Shown here: one piece after another, positions 40,297-50,968 of the stretch
How positions within the stretch are numbered: the stretch's first letter is position 1
Layout: every line of letters begins with the position of its first letter
NCBI GenBank assembly: GCA_905147135.1
Contig: LR990064.1
Location: forward strand, 13,844,001 to 13,908,000
Source: Blastobasis lacticolella
Taxonomy: Eukaryota > Arthropoda > Insecta > Lepidoptera > Blastobasidae
Length of the DNA stretch: 64,000 nucleotides
Reading direction: 5' to 3'
Program-made: the position numbers and the translations under genes
The notes under the pieces: model-generated
Database searches by the model: none
Seen by the model: only the letters and a program-made list of their open reading frames with translations
Told to the model about the DNA's origin: nothing

Positions 40297-41179
40297 GCGG
40301 GCAAAACGATATAAATTGCCAAAAAAAAAAACATTTGCTAGACCACAGTACACAGCAAGACGCAGCGGAACTTCGAAGGAACTTGATGACAACTTAAAAA
40401 CAAGGACCACCAACAGCGACCACCGACCACTAAGGAGTTAGCAAGGTTACGCCTTTGTCCAAGGAGTCATAATCTTTAGAACAATGGCTCGTTGACAAAT
40501 TGCGCGAGTAAGAAATAAACAAAGACCCCTAGATCTATTGTGGGACGTGCCTTATCTAGGGGCGGGCGTGTATTGCTGGCAAGTATGGGGAGCAAGGATT
40601 TTTTTTTATTTGTTGCGGTTCAGGGGTCTCGGAAGACCGAAGAGGGAAGAAAATTCCAGAAGGAATTTTTTTTCGGCATAAATTAAATATAAAAACAAAG
40701 GGTTTCAGGTGTTTCGTAACTGGTTACGAACGTGGATGAAATGTTTATTAAATGCATGGTGCTTGATTTTCTCTAGTTTTGACCCGTTCGCTTTTAATGT
40801 TGCCAATATACCTAATTACATAGATTTAATAACTGAATTGGAGTTCTGTATGCGATACAGGCTTACGAGTGATTGTAGAGAAAGTTTAACGCGTGAAACA
40901 GTGCTACATAGTTCTAGTGCCTATAATTTAGTGATAAGTTGTACTCTCTCTGCCTACTCCTACAGGAAATAGAAAATGAAAATGTTTATTTGATTTGCTT
41001 AGGTTTGGTAGGTTACACGAAAAAATTCATTTTCATGAAGAATCAGAACATAAACTCAAGGCTCAGCTATGGCAGCTAGTGAAACCAGAAACCGCCTGTT
41101 ATTCAGGCATGGCGTGTCATCCTAATCTAACCATATAGTAGCTAGACTAGACTATACACGATTCATACATACATAGATA
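40297..41179. other. Non-genic stretch
   Basis: Contains an A-run at 40320-40331. AGAAAATGAAAATGTTTATT at 40972-40995 reads on the minus strand as a LINE tail. The frame 40709-40972 shows no motif. No gene supported. Confidence 0.3.
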
Positions 41180-41365
41180 CATAGTACGATTCGGATGTGT
41201 AGTGAGCTCCCAGACACTTTCTTTTAGACTATGCCATGGGACCATTCAAGAGATATATTGAGAGCAACGCATTGGTAACTCCCTTGGTGTTGCTGATGTT
41301 CGTTGGCGGCGGTGACCACTTCCCATTAGGTGGCTCGCTTGCCTAGTTGTCTGCTGTATAGCATA
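41180..41365 (+). mobile_element. LINE J1 3' end
   Basis: TACGATTCGGATGTGTAGTG through GACTATGCCATGGGACCATT and the 3' UTR with GGCGGCGGTGACCACTTCCC and TCTGCTGTA. The coding end is decayed and about 20 bp around GGCGGGCAACGC are lost. Confidence 0.7.
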
Positions 41366-41694
41366 AAAAATAGAAGCAAACCTCTTGGCTAAAAAATCTC
41401 ACAGGAAAACACTTGACATCCTTCCCAGCCGTGAGTCCGCGTTATCTCGCCAGTTTACAGGCAAACCGCCCCGAGCGACGCTTTGCAACGAAATAACATT
41501 TTTGATAGTGTCATTTCTTTCTTTGGCAACCTTTCTTTGGAACCCTTGGGATGCGAGTTTGACGTTGTAAGCACTGCTGTATGGAAATGTGGTTCGAATT
41601 GCTGGAGGTAATATTCTTGTATGATGAACGCTGTTTTTCTTGACAGATTTTTTTTTGTTCTACGCAGTGACAAACGAGCTAGACTGTACCTGTA

Positions 41695-42239
41695 GACTAA
41701 TTACATAACACTGTTGCCAACAATTCTCTGATTGCAATGATTAAAATTGTTGCTTTCGCGATTACGTATGATCGATTTAGTAGTTTAAGTTTATTGCAAT
41801 GGAAATTTGTTAGCGGTTGCAGGTCTCACTGAAAACCAGCGCCCTGGTCTCCGCCAGGCATGAAGCTGAGTGAGGTCCCTTTTACACACCACACCACATC
41901 CACATGCAACGGCTCTGTTCTTCAATTTTCTTTTATTCGTGTATGATTGTCTAGTTGTTCCATAATTTCATGTTGTTTGTTTTTATTGGTTTTGTTTGTG
42001 CATTTTTATGTAACTTTTATTTTTATTTTTGTTTCATGGCTCTGGAATCGAGCCACTGACCTCAAATAATACCTGTGTTGTTTGGGAATCAGTGTTTCGA
42101 AGCCGATCTAAGCCAATATGTAATGTGTTTGTGGTGTTATTGTTTGTAAATAAATGTTTTCTATTCTATTCTATTCAAAAGTAACAATTTCAATCATTGA
42201 AATCAGAGAACTTTTAGCAACAGCGTTACGTAATTAGCT
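41695..42239. mobile_element. Long-TIR MITE, copy 2, split by a LINE end
   Basis: Left arm (41695-41815, ACTAATTACATAACACTGTT onward) and right arm (42178-42239, ending GCGTTACGTAATTAG) are inverted copies, about 85% alike by eye over 60 bp. Together with copy 1 this gives a clear family consensus with CTAATTACGTAAC termini. The centre is replaced by a LINE 3' end. Confidence 0.8.
41822..42177 (+). mobile_element. LINE 3' end with CTATT tail, nested in MITE
   Basis: Starts around GGTCTCACTGAAAACCAGCG and ends GTAAATAAATGTTTTCTATT with three CTATT units (about 42158-42176). No coding part. It sits exactly where MITE copy 2 is interrupted. Confidence 0.7.
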
Positions 42240-42420
42240 TACTAATGGTAAGCGGTAACTGTCGTCCATAACATCTGCAACATAAATGCAGAACCGCAGG
42301 TGCGTTGTCACTGTAAGGACTAAAATGCCTTATATAATTTCGCTGGCTACCTTATCCTCCAAACCGGAACACAATTGCTTGGCGGCAAACATAGATAAGG
42401 CGGTGGTACTCACCCAGGCT
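42240..42420 (-). repeat. Family C repeat
   Basis: GTAAGCGGTAACTGTCGTCC, ATGCAGAACCGCAGGTGCGT, then GGCTACCTTATCCTCCAAAC and CGGAACACAATTGCTTGGCG. These recur inverted at 46685-46895. It abuts the MITE right end directly. Confidence 0.6.
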
Positions 42421-42601
42421 GACTCCTCAGGCTTGACAGAGTCCTACCACCTGATAATTTAAATCTAATAACAAGGTAGGGGTACTCTACTACTCTATGA
42501 GCAGGGTTGGAAATTATCTAGACAATTGTTTATCCAGCTATACCTAGACAAATGTAATGAAAGTATTTTATATAAATACTAATATTATAAAGAGTTTTTT
42601 T

Positions 42602-42692
42602 TTTATTCCACTAAGGTGGCAAACAAGCTTACGGCCCGCCTGATGGTAAGCAGCCACCGACGCCTATGGACGTTTGCAATACCAGGGGCATC
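42602..42692 (-). mobile_element. LINE 3' UTR fragment, family J2
   Basis: Minus-strand J2: GCCCCTGGTATTGCAAACGT, CCATAGGCGTCGGTGGCTGC, CATCAGGCGGGCCGTAAGC, TTGTTTGCCACCTTAGTGG, ending in A on that strand. Confidence 0.75.
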
Positions 42693-43117
42693 ATCATTTA
42701 TATTTTTGTTTGTTATGAATAAACTCAATATATATTGTACCGATTTAAAAAACATCTTTCTCTAATACAATGCTACATTATCACTGTGCAACATAAGCTA
42801 CTTTTTATCTTTGGAAAAATAATAGGTTCCCGCGGGCAAGTTGATTGCTTAAATAAATCCGAACAGCGCTCGGGTGGAAGCCGCTGAGCACGGCTAGTTT
42901 TAGACAATTTTTGTAACAAACAGTATACGCTTAGATATATCCTGTTGTCGTGACAAGATACCATGTAGTCTTACCCCGTTCTCCAGTTACACATTAATTA
43001 CTAATAATGCCAATTATCATGTACGATATAATTATCGTTGATCATTATCCAAAGCAACCCTGTCTCTGTGATATTCGAAACTCCAGTGGTTGGAGTCAGG
43101 ATATATTATTTTACAAT
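42693..43117. other. Non-genic spacer
   Basis: No gene or repeat recognised. Confidence 0.3.
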
Positions 43118-43441
43118 CATCTTGGCGTTAATGTCCCGGTTACACGCTCGCGTACGAGGGCCCAGGGTCCAGGATTTAGCAGTTCAGATAATTATATTGC
43201 GACCATCTGACCTCCACAACCCTGCTACTAGGGGAACCTGGCCAGATTGTATCATGGTTACTCATTCAGTCGCCTGAATGTGCAGGTTACATCACGATGT
43301 TTTCACTCACCGTAAGAGCATCGGTTAGCATTCAACTAATGTACATGACTCAGAAAAGAGTCATTGGTATTTAGCCGCAGTGTGATTCAAACATTTCAAA
43401 CCCGGGACCTCCCGCATACGAGTCGCATACCTTAACCACAA
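43118..43441 (-). mobile_element. SINE-A, near full length
   Basis: From CTTGGCGTTAATGTCCCGGT to the head with CCGGGACCTCCCGCATACGA and CATACCTTAACCACAA. The box B region carries an extra 10 bp and a changed core, so the promoter is likely dead. The body is well kept. Confidence 0.8.
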
Positions 43442-43747
43442 TATGTATTTTTATAAATGGAATCAAAGACTTCGTTCCAAATAAGCAACTTAACAATGAG
43501 GCACCATCGATTACGAGTCATAACAAAATCCCCAACTTTTATGGTAGACTGTACTAGCGTCGTTACACTCGATTATGGCCGCTTTACGACCCAGAGCGCA
43601 GGTTGCGACAATGTGGTGGATTGTTGGCGGAATAACCGCGTGCACGCAAGATTATTTGAAGTTCTTATTGCTTGCTGGCATATGCCGTGACTTTGTTTGC
43701 TTGCTTTGATAAGAAAGGTAAACTGTATACATATTGTATTGTAATTG

Positions 43748-43872
43748 TAATAATCTGGACGCCTTCAAGGCTAGAGTGAATAGGCTGTTCCAAGACGGGC
43801 ATGCTCCATCATCGGCCGCATCGTCACTTACCAACAGGTGATATGGCGGTCAAATGGCTGTCTTGTCTAATA
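43748..43872 (+). mobile_element. LINE C-terminus ('FKARVNRL') and 3' UTR
   Basis: The open frame reads LDAFKARVNRLFQDGHAPSS then AASSLTNR and a stop, followed by ATATGGCGGTCAAATGGCTG and TATAAAAAG. This is the end of a non-LTR reverse transcriptase in its best preserved state here. Confidence 0.7.
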
Positions 43873-43892
43873 TAAAAAGAAATTGGTGGTAA

Positions 43893-44022
43893 ATTGTGCT
43901 AGAAGTTCGATTCGATTAGCTTAAAAATACGAAACGCCCACCCATCCAGGTACTGGCAACGTCGTGTAGCTTAACTCTTGTTATCTTGTCTCACAAGTAC
44001 GCTACCATTAGACTGGGCCGTA
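43893..44022 (-). mobile_element. 5S rRNA-derived SINE copy
   Basis: Minus strand: GTAGCGTACTTGTGAGACAA, TAACAAGAGTTAAGCTACAC, TACCTGGATGGGTGGGCG, then CGTATTTTTAAGCTAATCG. The 5S blocks are decayed but in order. Confidence 0.6.
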
Positions 44023-44095
44023 TCAAGTAACCAATATTCGTGGTCTTGAATTACAGATTTAGACTTAGAATTAGAGTATTTACTGCTTTGTGTTT

Positions 44096-44216
44096 ACGGG
44101 GTCGGCACGCGTGGGTGATGCCCCTGGTATTGCAAACGTCCATAGGCTGCGGTGACTATGCACCATCAGGCAGGCCGTAAGCTTGTTTGCCACCTTTGTG
44201 GTATAAAAAAAGCATA
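44096..44216 (+). mobile_element. LINE 3' end, family J2
   Basis: TTACGGGGTCGGCACGCGTG through CCTGGTATTGCAAACGTCCA and AGGCAGGCCGTAAGCTTGTT to an A-run. Coding end very short. Confidence 0.75.
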
Positions 44217-44294
44217 AAGGGTATTGAAACCAACTTTATTTTCATCAACATCATTTCTGCCTGACAAAGCCACATGTGTGTATGTATGTATGTG

Positions 44295-44696
44295 GTGATG
44301 GTCATCGTGGCGTTAATGTCCCAGTTGTGCGCTCGCGTGCGAGAGCCCGGGGTTCGCCTTGACCATTATTCAGGATTTGGCAAATCAAGTAATTACAGTG
44401 GAACGTACTGCCATCTGACCTCCATGACCCTGTTAAAAAGGGAACCTGACCAGATCTGATCATGGTTACACATTCAGTCACCTGTACGTGCAGGTTTCAT
44501 CACGATATTTTCTCTCACCGTAAAAGCATCGGTTATTTATTTTGGTTCACGAACAGTTTATACACAAGATACTTAGGTATAATCTACATAACATACATTT
44601 TGTAGTCTAGTTAGTATTCATTTAAAGTACATAACTGGCACAGATAAAACCCGGCACTACTAGTCTCACTCCTTAACCACTACGCCACCGATGCTC
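44295..44696 (-). mobile_element. SINE-A with an 80-bp insertion
   Basis: The 3' and middle parts (44295-44533) are intact. After CATCGGTTA an unrelated stretch of about 80 bp follows (TTTATTTTGGTTCACGAAC on), then the SINE resumes at TATTCATTTAAAGTACATAA and ends in a decayed tRNA head with CCACCGATGCTCGG. Confidence 0.75.
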
Positions 44697-44756
44697 GGCA
44701 TGTATAATGTAATTATTATCTTACCTTTTCTTCCATTATGTATGTATGTACATACA

Positions 44757-45607
44757 CATACATAAAGCTCACGCGTGTGTCCTACAGGTGGGGTAGGCAG
44801 AGACTATGATGATGAGAGTAGATGGACAGCCACTTTACTCTGTCCTGACACAACTCCCTAGCCTCGCATATTTTTATTTATTTATTTATTGCAAACTTAC
44901 AGACAGAATCCAAAACGTTTACATTTAACATTTAAAAACATAATTCATATTTCATAACAAAAAAAATAATATAAATGAATTCATAATATAAATCAATTGA
45001 ATCACTACATAAATACAATAAAATTAAATTAAATACATTAAGATATACAGACACATTGACAATTTAATAATGATTCAATTTAATAAGTTTTCATTTTGAC
45101 TATGTAAAATATGTTATTACATAAAAATTGACAATATATAACTATTTAATAATAATTTAGGCATTATTAATAAAAATATTTATAGCACAAGAAAATTTAC
45201 GCAGTCCATTAGCAAAGATATCGACGTCGTGCTTCGAGATCAAATCGCCGAGGAGGCCGCGAGCGCGCATTGTAGGGCATATATCCACAGCTCTTTTCAT
45301 ACATCTCCTATGTATGTATGTACAAGCTTCCACTCAGCCATAACAGCTTAGTTTCAGCGTAATCCTTATCAAATCAATAAGCCCCACTAAAAGCTCCACT
45401 AAATCTCTACCCACCGTCCAGTACAAATGCTGTTAGCAAAACACATCCCTTAATTCAATCCCAAGCGCATACAATTAACATAATTACTATCTGCATCCCT
45501 TTCGCACCTTGCTAGCGAAGTATAGCTGTCGCACTCCCACAAACTAGGACATAAATAACGGTTAAAACTCTAAACGAAACTCCAGAGCACATAATAACAG
45601 AAGAAAG
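44757..45607. repeat. Repeat fragments, minus-strand LINE tail
   Basis: CTCACGCGTGTGTCCTACAG and GGGGTAGGCAGAGACTATGA (44766-44815) match a short repeat I recall as common in Lepidoptera. ATTTTTATTTATTTATTTAT (44870-44890) opens a minus-strand LINE-like tail with AT-rich UTR to about 45310. Nothing recognised after that. Confidence 0.4.
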
Positions 45608-45769
45608 TAGTGATGGGCAAGTCATTCATTGGTCTTGGTCCACTTCGCCCAACTTGGTCCAATAAAAAATAAAGAATTATGTCTAATGATGGAGCAAATC
45701 GTGCGTGCGGGCAAATGATGGAAAAACGATTGAAGATTATTTAAAACCTCTATAATACCCACCTCTAAC

Positions 45770-45945
45770 AAATAAGGTCTTCCCTGGAGAGTACAACATG
45801 GAGATCTTTAGGAAAAGGGTGAAAAGGTTTTTACATGGTCGGCAACGCGTGGGTGATACCCCTAGTATTGCATACGTCCATAGACTGCGGTGACTGCTTA
45901 CCATCAGGTAGGACAGCTTGTTTGCCACCTTAGCGGTATTGAAAA
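45770..45945 (+). mobile_element. LINE J2 3' end inside the hAT-like element
   Basis: AATAAGGTCTTCCCTGGAGA through TACAACATGGAGATCTTTAG, GGCAACGCGTGGGTGATACC and the CATCAGGTAGGACAGC box to GGTATTGAAAAA. Confidence 0.75.
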
Positions 45946-45977
45946 AATCTACAAATATATAATTAATTAATTATTAT

Positions 45978-46134
45978 CATAGCGTTAACGCCCTGGTTGT
46001 GCTCTCGCACGAGGGCCCAGGTTCAGCCTTGACCATGATCCAGGATTTGTCAGATTAGATTATAGTATTGAAACGACTGCCACCCCTGTAATTACCTGAT
46101 CTACCGTGACCCCGTTAACAGGGGAACCTGACAC
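45978..46134 (-). mobile_element. SINE-A fragment inside the hAT-like element
   Basis: From CATAGCGTTAACGCCCTGGT to GTTAACAGGGGAACCTGACA. A short inverted copy of CTGTAATTACCTGATC lies within it. No head. Confidence 0.7.
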
Positions 46135-46141
46135 AATTTCA

Positions 46142-46372
46142 ATAAACTAATATGCTCGAACAAATTCACATCATCTAGCTCCAAAGTAAGCAAAGCTTGT
46201 CTTATGGGTGTTTCATAAACTACTTACATACTTTTTTTTAGACGCTTATTATACATAGTACATCCAGACCCGTAACAGAAATTAAAATTCATCATTTCAA
46301 TTTCTGCTCGGCCGGGAATCTAACCTAGCACCTCTGCCTGGCGACCGGCATGTTAACCAACTGAACCACTCA
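46142..46372 (-). mobile_element. SINE-B inside the hAT-like element
   Basis: Minus strand head: CTGAGTGGTTCAGTTGGTTA and GTGCTAGGTTAGATTCCCGG, then CCGAGCAGAAATTGAAATGA and the body to AGATGATGTGAATTTG. The box A has one extra base and box B is mutated. Confidence 0.75.
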
Positions 46373-46431
46373 GGTATTATATATTATAAAATGTTATTCA
46401 AATAGTAGTAACTAAATAATTCCCATCACTA

Positions 46432-46684
46432 CCCAGAAGAAAGTTGAAGATTCGCCAAAACTTTGTTTCTCGCACAAGTAATGTCGTCGCAGCGCTAAGT
46501 TTCCGAAAGTCGTTTTGAACTATACACGAAATGGATGGAATTCACCGTTTGTCTGTCTGTCTTCGCTATGTACTCTCGACTGTTCATCGTGTGAAAGTTC
46601 TTGACTAAAGTTGTTTCGCTTGCTGAGATTTTTGACTAAGGCAAAATTGGCGCTGTCAAGCTCGGTCCCTATTTCTGTCGCCGA
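46432..46684. other. Non-genic spacer
   Basis: Flank of the hAT-like element. No gene or repeat recognised. Confidence 0.3.
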
Positions 46685-46895
46685 CAAACAATGCTTGCGT
46701 TGTTGTGTTCCGGTTTGAAGGATAAGGTAGCCAGCGAACTAACAGGTCCGAGGCATTACATTTTAGTCCTCACAGTAACAATGCATCAGCGGTTCTGGAT
46801 TTTTGTTGACTGCAACCTAAATGCATGAATCGTAGATGTTATGGGCGACAGTTACCGCTAGTATCAGGTGGGCTTTATAGTCGTTTGTAACTGAG
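46685..46895 (+). repeat. Family C repeat, opposite orientation
   Basis: TTGTTGTGTTCCGGTTTGAA GGATAAGG, AGTCCTCACAGTAACAATGC and TATGGGCGACAGTTACCGCT match 42240-42420 inverted. The order of blocks is the same, so it is a true second copy. Confidence 0.6.
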
Positions 46896-47071
46896 CAGTA
46901 CAACACAAATTGGTTCCATGAGGGGTATAATATAAATAAATGCTTTTTCTCTAGAATGTTATTGCGAGTGTTATAAATAACTGTCCAAATATTTTATGTA
47001 ACTTTAAGACATTTTACAAAAGTAGAGTACACCAACTATATATGGTATAGCATATTATTTTGGTCAAAAGT

Positions 47072-47135
47072 GTTTGTTTACAAATTCATGCAACATCATC
47101 TAGCCCCTAAGTAAGCAAAGCTTGTATTCTGTAGT
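47072..47135 (-). mobile_element. SINE-B 3' fragment
   Basis: ACAAATTCATGCAACATCAT then CTAGCCCCTAAGTAAGCAAA match the 3' part of SINE-B; only about 60 bp remain. Confidence 0.6.
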
Positions 47136-48571
47136 TCTTCATCCTTACCTTTATATCTTACTGCAATTTAGAAAATAAAGCAAAGAGGAATTAGATTGTT
47201 TTATTGCACCATTACTTCTCAGTGTCAAATTAAAAATCTAGCTTAAATTCTGACCTATTTGAAACAATCAAACAGGCCATTAAGGTTGGCTCGTAACGTA
47301 TCCTTGCTCGCCACTTTGTTGCTCACCACTTTGTATCTCCGCTTTGTGTCCCACTACTTTGTGAAACAAAGTTTCGGTCGACTCCCATCTGGTTTTAGGG
47401 ACACTTAAAGTTTTACTGGGAGGCGTCATAGTCAGCGAAATCTTGAGTTTTACGGCGAACAATTGCCAGTACAGCAACCATTGTTATGCATTCATGAGGG
47501 AAAGTTTTTTACGGTACACCAACCGAGTTCTTGAAACTTGGACACTGGCTTGGAAATGTAGTCGCTTTAATTTCGTTCTGAAAACCGTGCTGGATTGCTC
47601 TGAGTGCTGGTAAAAGTAGTTTTTCCTGGTGAATAACTTTCTACAGGAGTAGAGCTTCGTATATGTATAGATCGACTGTATTATAAAAGAAGAAGAATAT
47701 AATGATGTCTGAATAAAGCTGTTACTTAAATGGTTTGACCAAGTGGAAATATGAATGGATAAATGAACACTGTATTGCTTAAATAGAGGATACAATCAGT
47801 ACATAACTGTAACAGAGAAAACAACATCGGGCCTTATCGCTTAAAATCTTGTTAAGCCAACAGTAAGGCCAAGTGGAAAAAGAATCGTTTTGCACTAGCA
47901 GCCCGACCAAGTGGGAAAAGATTCTGATGGTCCGAAACTCGCGCCACTGAAACACTAATCCTAATTTTCTGGCAGTCATACTAAGTAGAAACTCCTTTCA
48001 TTGTGCAATAGTTGGGCTAAGTAGAAGAAAATTAGAAGTCGAAGAATTGATCGCTATATTAAGTATTTTCACTACAAAAAATGTGGGTGCCCAGTTTCTG
48101 AATAGCTGGTCTCCTCTAAGACATAAGTCAGCTTGTATACCCGTGAAAAAGATAAGTGCTATATCTAATGCTTGGTACCATCCGGGCAAAAGCAAAGCCA
48201 TATCGATGTTACTATTCGATAGAACAGAATAGGCTCTCAACAAAATAATCAAATGAGGCTCGGAGTGAAATGAATCGAAATTCAAGCGAATAGAACGGCT
48301 CTTGGATTCAAATTCTGCTCTTTGTTAGAGGAAAGTTCACAGTTTACAATGTTTAAATGCCAAGGGAAAGGTTTAAAAATAAATCAGCGTTTGTGAAGGA
48401 TCATTTGTAAGGATTAAAAGAAATTGTTCAATGAATTAACTGCGTCCCAGACGTTGATCTGTCTTACTTAGAGGATGAGGCAGAAGATAAAGTTATCGAT
48501 TGCGTGCTAACCAAAGGAAAGGAGGAAAAGTAATCGGATTAGAAGCGTACAATATTATTAATATTACTAAA
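47136..48571. other. Non-genic stretch with minus-strand short frames
   Basis: Four successive minus-strand frames (47280-47477, 47484-47795, 47779-47979, 47998-48285) cover this 1.4 kb, but none has a recognisable motif and they lie in different frames. A phrase AAGTGGAAA or AAGTGGGAAAAG recurs at 47740, 47869 and 47907. The block may be an old repeat. Confidence 0.3.
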
Positions 48572-48755
48572 GGGAGTTCATCCTCACACCTTGGAGCCAA
48601 ATTGGTCTAAAGGAACTTTCTCCTACGCACACTAAGGTTGTGGAATGAAAAACGTGGAGATATTTTACCTGGAGACAACAACATGGAGTTCTACAAGAAA
48701 GTGATGACAACTCAGGCCGTAAGCTTGTTTGTCAACTTAGTGGTACAAAAACAAA
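48572..48755 (+). mobile_element. LINE J2 3' end, decayed
   Basis: Starts GGGAGTTCATCCTCACACCT TGGAGCC exactly like the copy at 920 and continues to AGGCCGTAAGCTTGTTTG and an A-rich tail, with an internal deletion removing the GGGTGATGCC part. Confidence 0.7.
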
Positions 48756-48834
48756 AAAAATATGTAATCATGTCTCAAACTGTGGTATAAATATAATACC
48801 ATGTCTTCGTAGATACAATATCAATCATACTCAT

Positions 48835-48908
48835 CATGCTGTCAATATCCCGGATTCGCTCTTGCACGCGTGGACCCAGGATCCAGGATGTGATAGATCA
48901 AGTAATTA
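48835..48908 (-). mobile_element. SINE-A 3' fragment
   Basis: TCATGCTGTCAATATCCCGG then CTTGCACGCGTGGACCCAGG and GATCAAGTAATTACT. About 75 bp. Confidence 0.6.
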
Positions 48909-49439
48909 CTAATTATCTCTTGGCCCCTGGTCACAACACCCGGCCAGGTTGTTAATTAATTACCCTTTTCCACCTTCTCCATCTTCGCATGCCAACATTG
49001 GCGGCAACCTTATCCCTTCACCGCTAAAATGGTGAATCATACCAATATATGGCAAAATTGAAGGGTTCTAAACCAATCAGTGTTAATTCAAATTTCGCAT
49101 TTCGTCCACGGGCATTTCGGACATTTCCCTAAGCCTCCTTCAAAACCATTACTCACATAAAAGCCGTACATCTTAATTCCATTCTTCGAAAAGAATGCCT
49201 GACATGGCGCCAGATTAACATACTTATAGGCAGTTTTTTCACTCCAAGTCTTGGCCCTTGGGAAATAAGGGTGAGATGAATCCACCCCTAGCCATAGCTT
49301 TTTAAGTAGCCATGTAAATATTCGCATTCCGGAAAGTATTATGGATCTGTTTGGACTGGAATTAGATTCTGGATAAATTATGGTATCGGATTTGTGTTGC
49401 CATCGAATTTAGAGGGATTTATGTGTTAAGGGGATGATG
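48909..49439. other. Non-genic stretch
   Basis: The minus-strand frame 49088-49327 has no recognised motif. No repeat family seen. Confidence 0.3.
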
Positions 49440-50160
49440 GTTTTGTTTAAAGTATACTCGCTAGCATAATGTGTGATTAGATCTTTTAAACTACGCAACG
49501 GATTTTAATGCGCTTTTCAACAATAAATAGAGTGATTCAAGAGGAAGGTTTATAAGCTAGAAAAAAGGTAGGTAGTTGTAAAGTAGGTGCAGGTATGGTA
49601 GGTGTAGAGTAAATTTATTTATTTATTGGAATAACAACAGCCAACTTAATCATAAATACATATCTCAAATATTATTAAAAACTGGGCCAATAACATATAT
49701 CCACAGATTACATGTTAATATGTGCTGTAATGTTAAAAAAAGCTTATCAATACACAATATTTTTTTTCTTTTTTAAACCTCAAATTATAAAAGTGTTAAA
49801 CCTGTAATTTATAAGTAAGCTACAAAACATGTATGTAGTATGGGGGAAAATTGGTTGAACAAGAAGCAATCAAGGGGGTTCGTTCGAAAGTATCGATTTC
49901 ACGTTAGTTTTAAATTTGTCTTTGGAGTTAGAGAAAGGATCAACCAAAAAAAAAGATTTATTATAAATATCAAAAATTCTCGTCAGTACCGAACTCCTAC
50001 CGTAATTGGTTGCGTGGAATGGAACGTGAAACAAAATGTAGGGTAGGGTAGGTGTAGCGTATGTGTAGAATAGTAGTAAGTGGGTAGGAGTAGGGGTAAG
50101 ACGCCACGCGAACAAAGTCGCACCGCGTCCAATACTTATTGGTATAAAAGAACTTAGCCT
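49440..50160. mobile_element. Helitron-like repeat with an insertion
   Basis: Left part (49455-49606) has TAGATCTTTTAAACTACGCA, ACGGATTTTAATGCG and AGAGTGATTCAAGAGGAAGG, then GTAGGTGCAGGTATGGTAGG. Right part (50036-50150) resumes with TGTAGGGTAGGGTAGGTG and ends CACGCGAACAAAGTCGCACC with GTATAAAAG. Between them, 49608-50035 starts with a TTTA repeat, consistent with a minus-strand retroelement inserted into it. The class rests on recall of lepidopteran repeats. Confidence 0.45.
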
Positions 50161-50493
50161 TCACCACACCTGAATCGACGTCTTCCCAAAAACGTCACAA
50201 CAAGTCTCCTAGCCAACCTGTAAGCCCTCCCCGCCACACTTTCCCGCCGTGGCGGAATTATTTTCGGCGACGGTTGTTATCTTTATTTACTGGGTGGCTC
50301 GGAAATCGTAAACTTGTCTGAAATATGCCGCCGCAGTCGCTACTGTGACCGCGGATGTAGGCTGTCCGGGGGACGTTCTCGCCAGGTTTTTTGAGGTAAA
50401 AAGTTATGTGTGCGACGTTCTCGCCAGGTTTTTAGATGGTAAAAAGTTGTGTAGGAGGTGCAACGTTCATTCCTTCTACGTGATAACATCGGT
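50161..50493. other. Non-genic; short direct repeat
   Basis: GACGTTCTCGCCAGGTTTTT occurs twice (50373-50392 region and 50417-50436), 44 bp apart, each followed by GGTAAAAAGTT, so a small local tandem duplication. The frame 50345-50542 results from it and is not a known protein. Confidence 0.4.
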
Positions 50494-50968
50494 GAGAAAA
50501 GTGTCGGTGGCTTGGGTGTGGGTAGTAGGTCCGACTCGTTAGCGAGATGTATGGAGTTCGATCACCAGTATCGCCTTGTACTAATGAACTTTTTCTGAGT
50601 TATTTTATTTTTAAATCCAATTTATTAATTCAAGTACTTATCAAATTTTAACAAGTAAAAAAATGTTATGACTTATTACACTTTAGTTTAGTTTAGATCA
50701 AATAGGGTAAGTTATTCCGCATGAACCAGGTAGAATTTGAAAGCTCATATCGGCGTTGTTTATGTTTGTGTGTCGCATATATACGACTCAAATTTGAGAC
50801 AGGGAATTTATATAGCTTTAAATGTACATTCACCGATGTTATGTATTTTCACCGTTATGTACATAACTTGAACACTAACTGATGCTCTTACATTAAAATA
50901 TGGTGATGAAACCTGCACATTCAGACGACTGAATGTGTGACCGTGATCCAATCTCTTCAATCCAAAGT
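50494..50968 (+). mobile_element. SINE-A split by a 250-bp insertion
   Basis: The head (GTGTCGGTGGCTTGGGTGTG, CCGACTCGTTAGCGAGATGT) and TTTTCTGAGTTAT end at 50604. The SINE resumes at GTTATGTACATAACTTGAAC (about 50855) and ends near CGTGATCCAATCT. GTTAT is present on both sides of the insert. The insert is AT-rich and not recognised. Confidence 0.75.

Larger units (their letters stand above)
45608..46431. mobile_element. hAT-like element with three nested insertions
   Basis: Left end TAGTGATGGGCAA (45608-) and right end CCCATCACTA (46422-46431) form a 10-bp perfect TIR. The 10-bp string CAGAAGAAAG lies immediately before the left end (45598-45607) and two bases after the right end (46434-46443), most likely the target-site duplication. 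Its centre has been replaced by a J2 LINE end, a SINE-A and a SINE-B in succession. It belongs to the same family as 9038-9776. Confidence 0.8.

Noticed and set aside
47280..48285. Multi-exon minus-strand gene made of four short frames
   Set aside because: Frames shift, no motif or clear splice signals join them, and they look like chance frames in AT-rich DNA.
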